Shown piece by piece: positions 1 to 5,591 of a stretch of DNA of 5,591 nt. The translations under genes and the position numbers were made by a program. Position 1 is the stretch's first letter. Every line of letters starts with the position of its first letter. The notes beneath the pieces are model-generated. The model searched no databases, was not told the origin of the DNA, and saw only the letters and a program-made list of their open reading frames with translations. The stretch lies in contig CAYNCU010000251.1 of the NCBI GenBank assembly GCA_964395765.1, positions 1 to 5,591 on the forward strand, written 5' to 3'. This DNA is from DATDPY01 sp964395765 (GTDB taxonomy: Bacteria > Bacteroidota > Bacteroidia > Cytophagales > Cyclobacteriaceae).

Positions 1-61
1 GTAAACGTATGTGTAAGGCAGCTCACGTACCTTTAAATTTTTGTATTAAATAAATCTGCAC

Positions 62-1048
62 ATGCCTAAAAAATATCGTTGGGGAATAATCGGATGCGGA
101 AATATAGCGCAAAAATTTGCAACGGCATTAAATACCCTGGATAACGCTGTGCTGTTTGGTGTTGCCTCACGTGATGGCCAGCGGGCAAAAGAATTTGCAA
201 AAAACAACGGAGCGAAATTATCCTTTGATAATTATGAAACCTTAGCCTCGCACCCCGATATTAATATCATCTATGTGGCCACTACGCACAATTATCATTA
301 TGAACATACCATGCTGGCCCTGGAATATAAAAAACACGTTTTATGCGAGAAGCCGTTTGCCATCAATACTTATCAGGCCAGGAGAATGATCCAAACGGCC
401 AGGAGCAACCAGGTATTCCTGATGGAGGCCATGTGGATGAGATTTATTCCTGCGACAAGGAAATTGATTGAAATCCTGAATAATAAAACGATCGGTGATA
501 TTACTCAAATTCAGGCCGATTTTTGTTTTGAATCGCCATTTAATAAGGAGAGCAGGGTTTTCAATCCCGCCTTGGGAGGCGGCGCCATGCTGGATGTAGG
601 GGTTTATCCCTTGAATTTCGCTTACATGATCTTCGGCGAAGAACCTGTGCAAGCGGAATCGTCTGCAAAGATTGGCGAAACCGGCGTTGACCACCAGTCG
701 GCCTACCTGCTGAAATACAAATCAGGCGCCATGGCCATGCTGAGCTCCAGCGTTGAGTTCACCAAGGAAAATGAAGGCTGGATATACGGCACAAAAGGTC
801 ACATCCATATCCCCCTGTTTTACAAACCCCAGATAATGCATATCCATTTTAACGGCGGCTTAACGGAAACGGTAGAAATACCCTACGAGTCGACCGGATA
901 TAGTTACGAGGCTGAAGCGGTAATGAAGGACATTGACCAGGGAAAAATTGAATCGGCATTAATGCCGCTTCACCAAACACTGAATATTATTGAACTAATG
1001 GATAAGTTCAGAAATTCCTGGGGAATGAAATACCCGATGGAAGGATAG
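62..1048 (+). CDS. Gfo/Idh/MocA family NAD(P)-dependent oxidoreductase
   Basis: A 328-residue protein, the usual length for a cytoplasmic oxidoreductase of this family, which acts on sugars, cyclitols or related diols. An N-terminal Rossmann fold is shown by GIIGCGNIA (residues 8-16), the dinucleotide-binding glycine motif. The family signature CEKPF follows at 95-99, with Lys97 the expected catalytic lysine. The C-terminal substrate domain has GGGAMLDVGVYP (172-183). The stretch EAMWMRFIP (122-130) after the EKP motif resembles the trans-1,2-dihydrobenzene-1,2-diol dehydrogenase-like branch, but the substrate cannot be assigned. The ATG at 62 directly precedes the Rossmann strand, so the start is secure, although no clear Shine-Dalgarno lies upstream. 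It converges with the lipoprotein gene and shows no functional link to the sulfur cluster. Family call strong; specificity unknown. Confidence 0.93.
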   Translation: MPKKYRWGIIGCGNIAQKFATALNTLDNAVLFGVASRDGQRAKEFAKNNGAKLSFDNYETLASHPDINIIYVATTHNYHYEHTMLALEYKKHVLCEKPFAINTYQARRMIQTARSNQVFLMEAMWMRFIPATRKLIEILNNKTIGDITQIQADFCFESPFNKESRVFNPALGGGAMLDVGVYPLNFAYMIFGEEPVQAESSAKIGETGVDHQSAYLLKYKSGAMAMLSSSVEFTKENEGWIYGTKGHIHIPLFYKPQIMHIHFNGGLTETVEIPYESTGYSYEAEAVMKDIDQGKIESALMPLHQTLNIIELMDKFRNSWGMKYPMEG

Positions 1049-1101
1049 AAAAATTTTTTTGTCGACCGGCTTCGACAGGATGAATAATGATCTGGTCAAT
1101 T

Positions 1102-1118
1102 GAATAATACTATTATTC
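1102..1118. repeat. Perfect 17-bp AT-rich palindrome
   Basis: GAATAATA, a central C, then TATTATTC form a perfect inverted repeat with 8-bp arms between two convergent genes. A further copy of GAATAAT lies at 1082-1088. It could be a weak transcript-end hairpin or a protein-binding site. Nothing in the sequence decides between these, and short AT-rich palindromes also arise by chance. Confidence 0.35.
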
Positions 1119-1155
1119 TGTTATCCGGAGTATATCGAAAAAAAATCTACGTGTC

Positions 1156-1188
1156 ATTGATTTCCGATAAAAAATTTATCTTTTCAAT
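1156..1188. other. Imperfect AT-rich hairpin in convergent intergenic region
   Basis: The inner arms GATAAA (1166-1171) and TTTATC (1175-1180) pair around AAA. The outer arms ATTGA (1156-1160) and TCAAT (1184-1188) also pair, separated from the inner stem by unpaired bases. Its place downstream of the plus-strand oxidoreductase gene, followed at 1200-1206 by a T-rich run, would suit a weak transcription end, but the stem has few G-C pairs. Confidence 0.25.
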
Positions 1189-1233
1189 AATCGATGCCGT
1201 TTTTTCCCCTTAAAATAAAATTCATTTCATAAT

Positions 1234-1695
1234 TCAAGGCCTCCCTTGCAGCCCCGAATTTAGGGAAGGTTTTGCCTCTTTTTTTAATTGTTTTTCTGTT
1301 GCCCGGACTACCTTCTTCTGGTTTGTTAATATTATTAAGTTGATTTTTACCGGTTTTTTATAATGTGAAAGTCCGGGAAAATCGGAATCATTAACGGGTT
1401 TCAAACCTAGGTAAGAAAACCGGGTTGGCTCGAAGGCAGGATAACCGGATCTCGGTAAATTATATGAAAAATTTAGGTCTTCAGCGGTTTCCGGGGAATA
1501 ATAGCCGCTCGTTCCGGTAACAAGGTTATTTACCGGTTCACTATACCATCGTAAATTTTTTCTCTTGAAGTTTTCAGAATATATTTTTTTATTTCGGCCG
1601 GGTACCGGACACCTGACATGGTTCCTCGAAACCGAACAGGAACATAAAACTAATCCGTAAAATACCAGGGATATTGCAAACGCCGGATTTTTCAC
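1234..1695 (-). CDS. Small predicted lipoprotein of unknown function
   Basis: A 153-residue protein I do not recognise. The start codon is GTG (1693-1695); an in-frame stop at 1702-1704 leaves no better start upstream. The N-terminus is a short signal peptide: Lys2, a hydrophobic stretch from about residue 5 to 17, then LCSC with Cys20 as the likely lipidated cysteine. Ser at -1 and Leu at -3 fit the lipobox, while Cys at -2 is unusual. The mature part has many Tyr, Phe, Pro and Ser residues (about 55-105) and a Lys-rich C-terminal third, with no domain I can name. It is expected to be membrane-anchored and exported. A 155-bp gap separates it from the sulfur cluster on the same strand, with a possible terminator in between, so it is probably transcribed separately. 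The signal peptide supports a real gene; its function is open. Confidence 0.62.
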   Translation of the reverse strand: MKNPAFAISLVFYGLVLCSCSVSRNHVRCPVPGRNKKIYSENFKRKNLRWYSEPVNNLVTGTSGYYSPETAEDLNFSYNLPRSGYPAFEPTRFSYLGLKPVNDSDFPGLSHYKKPVKINLIILTNQKKVVRATEKQLKKEAKPSLNSGLQGRP

Positions 1696-1768
1696 GACAG
1701 TTCAATTCAGGTAGTGAATCGGTAAAATTTCTTTAATGCTTAAATTAATGATTTCGTGATAATTTATA

Positions 1769-1807
1769 AAGCCGGAGCTGCTTTAATTTTTAAGTCAATT
1801 CCGGCTT
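1769..1807 (-). terminator. Possible terminator of the sulfur gene cluster
   Basis: The arms AAGCCGGA (1769-1776) and TCCGGCTT (1800-1807) form a perfect 8-bp stem with four adjacent G-C pairs. They enclose a 23-base loop and lie 43 bases past the last stop codon of the minus-strand cluster. Read on the minus strand the stem is followed by an AT-rich TATAAATTATC stretch. The long loop and lack of an uninterrupted T run make this a moderate candidate only. Confidence 0.45.
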
Positions 1808-1850
1808 GATTATACCCGATATCATAAAAATCAAAAGAAAATCCGAAATC

Positions 1851-3053
1851 TTAACTGCAACCTCCCTTGGCTTTTTTGAAGGTGATTACCTTGGGCTTAC
1901 TGTTAAACCTTTCCAGCGATTTCGCAAGATCATTAAGCTGGACGCCGGCTTTGAGGCGAAAATAATAGAGGTTAATTGCATCCTTCGGTGACCCGTCGGG
2001 CGGCATAACGGGTTCAAAAATTGCCTTCCGGAAATTCTCCACCGGTGAATTTAAAAGGAAGTGGTTGGCCTTTCCCAGGAATCCGGATAGCATACATGCT
2101 TTTTTTGCTTGCATGATATTATCCGAATAAAAAATATTGGTTCTTGTGCCCTGCTTGAAATAGCCTTCCCATTCCCTGTTCATCATGCTGTCGAGCGGGA
2201 TGTTGACGGCCAGTGGAATATGGAAAGATTTAAATGCTTCTGGTGAACGGACATCAATGATATTATATTTATAATAATTGTTGATCAGTTCGAAAGCCAG
2301 CTTATCATTATCGATTAAATGAGGATTACAATTTTTATAGTTTTCGGGATTATTCACAAATTCCAGGATTCTTTCAGTTTTATTAGGTGTAAAACCCGAA
2401 ACTGCGATAAATAAAAACGGGATGACGGCAACGAATCCCATTTTTAAAAATTTATTGGCTGAAAATACCACCGGTCGTTTGTTAACCTTGTTTTCAATAA
2501 TAGTAACCCCTATAAAAACAAGCACTGCTACGATGGAGAGCAGGGCGGCAAAGGTGACCTGGGACATTCCAAGGATCTGGTCCATTGTCGGGCTTCCCAT
2601 GTTGTCGGCAAAGTAAAATTTTTCAAACAATGGATAGGCTTCTGCAAAAATATAGATACCGACAAATGAACCAAGAATAAATGTCATACCGTCCAACTTT
2701 CCGATGGAGGCGGCACAAACACTGGTGCCCGGGCAGAATCCTCCGACCACAAAACCAATTCCCATGATGATTCCACCGCCGATAGCCGATCTTAAAAAAG
2801 TAGGATTTACATAAATCAGGCTGAGATCCAGCAAACCGACATGACCGAGGAAGAGTACTCCGATCATGGCCGTTATTCCGGCCGTGAAAAATACCTTTAA
2901 TACTACAAAGTCATAACCGTAAAAAAGGCCAACCAATTTTTTTGAATTGGAAAAGCCTGCCTGTTCCAGGGCAAAACCGAAACCGAAACCCATGATCAGG
3001 GCGATCACCAGATCGAACTGATTACTGATAATATTTGGAACCAAGGGACCCAT
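1851..3053 (-). CDS. YeeE/YedE-family transporter half fused to a rhodanese-like domain
   Basis: A 400-residue fusion. Residues 1-220 are a YeeE/YedE (sulfur transport) membrane unit with about six hydrophobic helices (near 13-30, 45-70, 86-106, 123-140, 164-183, 204-220). It has the signature GGFCPGTSVCAASIGKLDG (104-122) with Cys107 and Cys113. Relatives such as TsuA/YeeE import thiosulfate using membrane cysteines. Residues about 225-400 resemble a rhodanese: IIDVRSPEAF (265-274) is the usual entry motif. Where the catalytic Cys loop should be, the sequence reads FYSDN (308-312), with Ser310 at the expected Cys position, so sulfurtransferase activity by the standard mechanism is unlikely. 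The protein ends GGCS, giving an accessible Cys399. The Lys/Arg-rich loop at 189-204 suggests the rhodanese-like part is periplasmic by the positive-inside rule. It follows the other transporter half after 19 bp and is the last gene of the cluster. Confidence 0.9.
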   Translation of the reverse strand: MGPLVPNIISNQFDLVIALIMGFGFGFALEQAGFSNSKKLVGLFYGYDFVVLKVFFTAGITAMIGVLFLGHVGLLDLSLIYVNPTFLRSAIGGGIIMGIGFVVGGFCPGTSVCAASIGKLDGMTFILGSFVGIYIFAEAYPLFEKFYFADNMGSPTMDQILGMSQVTFAALLSIVAVLVFIGVTIIENKVNKRPVVFSANKFLKMGFVAVIPFLFIAVSGFTPNKTERILEFVNNPENYKNCNPHLIDNDKLAFELINNYYKYNIIDVRSPEAFKSFHIPLAVNIPLDSMMNREWEGYFKQGTRTNIFYSDNIMQAKKACMLSGFLGKANHFLLNSPVENFRKAIFEPVMPPDGSPKDAINLYYFRLKAGVQLNDLAKSLERFNSKPKVITFKKAKGGCS

Positions 3054-3072
3054 AGTAGTAATTTTTATTAAG

Positions 3073-3597
3073 TTAAATCCATAATTTTCTTACAAAAAAC
3101 GCCACCATATAGGCGGAACCGAATATGGCCACCATGGTGACAAGTCCACCGAATGACATGACCGCCATGCCGCTCAGGGCTGCACCGCTGGTACATCCCC
3201 GCCCAAGTTGTGAACCCAGGCCGAATAACAGGCCCCCCAGGGCCGCAAACATCAGACGAGTGGAATTGGTAATTTTTTCACCTTTCGTGATCCGGAAACC
3301 CAGCCGGTTGGAGATGAGGCCGGAATAAAAAGAACCGATGATAAGGCCGATGATTTCAAAGACCAACCAGGAATTCAGCGGATTGCCGGGATGTTCCGCA
3401 ACATATTCCTTGTAAAAGGTATCGTGATTCCAGGTAGCAGGCTGAAGAGTCCTTACGCCTTCCATCACCACGGATTTAAGACTCCCGCTCGCCCCCAGCC
3501 CTCGTCCGGTAATATATATCGTAGTCAATAACACAATCCCTAACAGAAAACCTGCGAGGTAGGGATTCATATAAGGTCTGACTTTATTATTTTCCAT
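3073..3597 (-). CDS. YeeE/YedE-family sulfur-compound transporter, short half
   Basis: A 174-residue inner-membrane protein carrying one YeeE/YedE repeat. It has about four hydrophobic helices (near 13-30, 77-95, 115-131, 149-168) and the family signature GRGCTSGAALSGMAV (132-146), with Cys135 the conserved membrane cysteine. Basic residues lie at the N-terminus (Lys5, Arg7), in the 99-114 loop and at the C-terminus, which fits both ends being cytoplasmic. Full-length YeeE proteins hold two such repeats, about 350 residues, in one chain. Here the second repeat lies in the next gene, 19 bp downstream, so the two products probably form a heteromeric channel for thiosulfate or a similar sulfur species. 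The substrate is inferred from the family and neighbours. The ATG start at 3597 lies 43 bp after the cytochrome b gene. Confidence 0.9.
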   Translation of the reverse strand: MENNKVRPYMNPYLAGFLLGIVLLTTIYITGRGLGASGSLKSVVMEGVRTLQPATWNHDTFYKEYVAEHPGNPLNSWLVFEIIGLIIGSFYSGLISNRLGFRITKGEKITNSTRLMFAALGGLLFGLGSQLGRGCTSGAALSGMAVMSFGGLVTMVAIFGSAYMVAFFVRKLWI

Positions 3598-3640
3598 ATT
3601 CTTATTGAATTTTATCCGATTTGTTCATTAAAAAATGTCG

Positions 3641-4261
3641 TTATTTTGAGGGTTCAGCCTCTTCAAGTTCTTCATACCCTGTGATCATTGCTTTAATATT
3701 GGACGTAAGTGATTCACCGGTGGTCGTCATATAAACATGAATGATTAAGAATACCAGTAACAGGATGGCTCCGAAGGTATGCCACAGGGCAATGGTTCCC
3801 AGTTTTATTTTGCTGATCACAATAATATTATTTGCATCCATATGTTTATGGAACATGTAAAGCAAACCCGAGATCACAACGATCGGGACCAGAACGATTT
3901 TAAAGCCCAGGTAGACCAGGATCTGTAAAGGATTGAGCTTGCTCAGCTCAGTTTTCTTCGAAGGGTGCGGTTCTTTCCTGAATATCCCGATGGTATAATA
4001 CCTTATCTGCGCTTTTAATTTTTTCAACGTGGGTATATATTGTTTCCATTCACCGGTGGTCAGGTGCCAGAAAATAGCGAAAATGATCAGCCCTATCAAT
4101 AAATAAGCCGCTATCCTGTGAAAGTGTACTGCTTTATCAAATCCGAATAAACTGATTGATCCGTGCACCTCGAATCCCGTGATGGCCAGAAAAATAATTA
4201 GGCTAGCCTGGCTCCAGTGCCAGAACCTCTCAAAGCCTTTATATATATATACTTTTTTCAT
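3641..4261 (-). CDS. Membrane cytochrome b (thiosulfate reductase / Ni-Fe hydrogenase cytochrome b type)
   Basis: A 206-residue integral membrane dihaem cytochrome b candidate with four helices (near 18-34, 50-68, 116-136, 157-180, counted with an extra N-terminal Met). It has a long basic loop between helices 2 and 3, typical of this family. Possible haem ligands are His16 in RFWHWS, His47 and His49, His67 in FWHLTTGEW, and His162 and His176 in the last helix. Such proteins pass electrons between the quinone pool and a periplasmic partner. The likely partner is the multihaem cytochrome encoded just upstream, so the pair may work like a PhsC-type quinone module. A TTG codon at 4262-4264 immediately precedes an ATG at 4259-4261; I chose the ATG, leaving an 11-bp spacer. 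The family call is firm; the partner is inferred from gene order. Confidence 0.9.
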   Translation of the reverse strand: MKKVYIYKGFERFWHWSQASLIIFLAITGFEVHGSISLFGFDKAVHFHRIAAYLLIGLIIFAIFWHLTTGEWKQYIPTLKKLKAQIRYYTIGIFRKEPHPSKKTELSKLNPLQILVYLGFKIVLVPIVVISGLLYMFHKHMDANNIIVISKIKLGTIALWHTFGAILLLVFLIIHVYMTTTGESLTSNIKAMITGYEELEEAEPSK

Positions 4262-4272
4262 CAATTTATAAT

Positions 4273-5591
4273 CTAAATAGTTTCTTCACTTATTTCCTGT
4301 GTCTTTTCAAGCTTGATATTATTGGCGATAAACCTCCCGGCTGCATGAATGACTACACCCATGATAGCCAGTATCAGCAAGGCTCCTCCGAGTTTATCCA
4401 GTAAGGCATCGTGGTCACGGCCCGGAAGATAAAAATCGGTTAGACTGGCTAACCTGCCGTTATCACGGGTATGACAATCGACACATTTTAATGCCTCTTC
4501 CTTTGGGGCCACCATATGGTTAACCGGCCAGTACATGGTTGTTTGAATAAATCCGAATTTTCCGCTGTATGGAAGCCCGATCCTTTTCATCCCCGCCGCT
4601 GCTGCTTTATTCCAGTCAAAATCCTGCCAATAGGCGCTATCGCCTTTTACAGCTCCATATAACTTGGGCTGGATTAGTGTTTTATTTTCCTTGTCATAAA
4701 TCTGATCGCCACGGAAAATCTTTACAGGGATGATCTTGGAATCTTTGTCGTTATGGGATCCATGAAGGGGATTCAATACAACCGGTTTAGTATCATCAAT
4801 TTTATCGCCTAATAGATAATGATCGGCCGTCCCGTTGAACCAGATATAATCCGGCTTGACATCTTTTCCCCAGACAAAACTTCCTTTAATGGATAAATAT
4901 GAATCATTCCCCATGCTGTCTTCAACGGCATAAGGTTCACCGTTTTTAAGTTTTCCGGCATCGGACCATTTCCAATGCAATTTGGTTGCATTGATTTTGG
5001 CATATTCCGGTATATGACAAGCCTGGCATGAAACCTTTGACGCGTGTTTGTTGATCATTTCATCCAGGTGGGGTGTACTGGTATGACATTCTTCGCAGGT
5101 TACACGGTCAACATTATTGGAAGATACTGAATATAACCTACCTGAAATATCATGATGCTTCGTTTTATGGCAGGATACGCAATCAAGATCAATCCCCGCC
5201 GAGGTCATATGAACATCCACATCACGTGTGCAGGTCAATAATCCCTCTTCAAGATCTCCATGCTTTACATTGTTACCACCGCCTCCGTTGAAATGACAGG
5301 CACCACAATTGATCTTGCTGGGCCGACCTACACTTTCAGCTACTTTTTCAAGATTAACACTTCGATCTGGATAACCGGCCGTCGATGATCCTTTTATATA
5401 TTCATTACTGTTATCATGACAAACCATGCAGTCCACATTCCTCTGATTATTGAAATCAAAATGATTGTCGGACATGCCGTACCCGATATGACATTTCGAA
5501 CATGCCTGTTCATTACTTTCGGCTCCTATACAAAAGTTATTGAGAATATCCCTTTTGCCAAGAAATTTTATCCCCCTTCCATCAATATAGG
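4273..5591 (-). CDS. Octahaem tetrathionate reductase-family c-type cytochrome, 5' end cut by window
   Basis: The reading frame stays open to the window edge, giving 438 visible residues; the true start and signal peptide lie outside. Seven CXXCH haem-binding motifs are visible: CSKCH (30-34), CMVCH (54-58), CGACH (95-99), CVSCH (137-141), CEECH (165-169), CQACH (188-192) and CVDCH (369-373). Phrases such as NNFCI, CHIGYG, CHFNGGGG, VKHGDL and DVHM match my memory of the OTR family, whose Shewanella member reduces tetrathionate, nitrite and hydroxylamine in vitro; the eighth haem is expected near the missing N-terminus. A hydrophobic segment at about 401-419, followed by a basic and then acidic tail, predicts a C-terminal membrane anchor with the haem domain in the periplasm. 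The Met at 5475 is internal, since a haem motif lies upstream. The cytochrome b gene follows after 11 bp. The physiological substrate is uncertain. Confidence 0.93.
   Translation of the reverse strand, partial: YIDGRGIKFLGKRDILNNFCIGAESNEQACSKCHIGYGMSDNHFDFNNQRNVDCMVCHDNSNEYIKGSSTAGYPDRSVNLEKVAESVGRPSKINCGACHFNGGGGNNVKHGDLEEGLLTCTRDVDVHMTSAGIDLDCVSCHKTKHHDISGRLYSVSSNNVDRVTCEECHTSTPHLDEMINKHASKVSCQACHIPEYAKINATKLHWKWSDAGKLKNGEPYAVEDSMGNDSYLSIKGSFVWGKDVKPDYIWFNGTADHYLLGDKIDDTKPVVLNPLHGSHNDKDSKIIPVKIFRGDQIYDKENKTLIQPKLYGAVKGDSAYWQDFDWNKAAAAGMKRIGLPYSGKFGFIQTTMYWPVNHMVAPKEEALKCVDCHTRDNGRLASLTDFYLPGRDHDALLDKLGGALLILAIMGVVIHAAGRFIANNIKLEKTQEISEETI

Noticed and set aside
1..36. Possible C-terminal tail of an upstream plus-strand gene ending in TAA at 34-36
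   Set aside because: Only 11 codons are visible, another frame is also open there, and nothing identifies a protein.
341..694. Open frame of 117 codons on the minus strand
   Set aside because: It lies wholly inside the oxidoreductase gene, which has clear family motifs, and its translation resembles no known family.
1061..1076. Small hairpin GTCGA / TCGAC after the oxidoreductase stop codon
   Set aside because: The stem is only 5 bp and the T run lies before it rather than after, so it does not look like a plus-strand terminator.
1806..1991. Open frame of 61 codons on the plus strand
   Set aside because: It overlaps the end of the YeeE/rhodanese fusion on the opposite strand and has no recognisable features.
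2422..2616. Open frame of 64 codons on the plus strand
   Set aside because: It is antisense to the transporter coding region and looks like a mirror of it rather than a gene.
3125..3328. Open frame of 67 codons on the plus strand, Pro/Arg rich
   Set aside because: It is antisense to the short YeeE/YedE gene; the odd composition comes from the complementary strand of a Gly/Ala-rich membrane protein.
4241..4251. TA dinucleotide run
   Set aside because: It lies inside the cytochrome b gene and encodes the Val-Tyr-Ile-Tyr N-terminus, so it needs no separate explanation.
4262..4264. TTG as start codon of the cytochrome b gene
   Set aside because: The very next codon is ATG, which is the more likely start; using TTG adds only one residue.
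4809..5291. Two short open frames within the multihaem gene (4809-5003 minus, 5073-5291 plus)
   Set aside because: Both lie inside the multihaem cytochrome gene in other frames, and neither encodes a recognisable motif.

Overview
The window looks like chromosomal DNA of a Bacteroidota-type bacterium. Three things suggest this: moderately AT-rich DNA, start codons without clear Shine-Dalgarno sequences, and proteins that read like Bacteroidota members of their families. This is inference from sequence character; no marker gene is present.

The right two thirds (about 1851 to the right edge) is one minus-strand gene cluster with short spacers of 11, 43 and 19 bp. It reads, in transcription order: (1) a multihaem c-type cytochrome of the octahaem tetrathionate reductase (OTR) family with a C-terminal membrane anchor, its 5' end cut by the window edge; (2) a four-helix membrane cytochrome b of the thiosulfate reductase/Ni-Fe hydrogenase cytochrome b type; (3) a short YeeE/YedE-type sulfur-compound transporter half; (4) a second YeeE/YedE half fused to a rhodanese-like domain that lacks the usual active-site cysteine and ends in Gly-Gly-Cys-Ser. 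A GC-rich inverted repeat just past the last gene may be the terminator.

Together the genes suggest a sulfur-oxyanion module. The cytochrome b would exchange electrons between quinone and the periplasmic multihaem enzyme. The paired YeeE/YedE halves would move thiosulfate or another sulfur species across the membrane, with the rhodanese-like domain handling or binding it. The substrate and direction of electron flow cannot be read from the sequence.

The left third is unrelated in content. A plus-strand Gfo/Idh/MocA-family NAD(P)-dependent oxidoreductase (62-1048) converges on a small minus-strand gene (1234-1695) for an unrecognised predicted lipoprotein starting with GTG. The 185 bp between them holds a perfect 17-bp AT-rich palindrome and a second imperfect hairpin. 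No RNA gene, mobile element or CRISPR array was seen, and no stretch over 300 bases lacks a gene.
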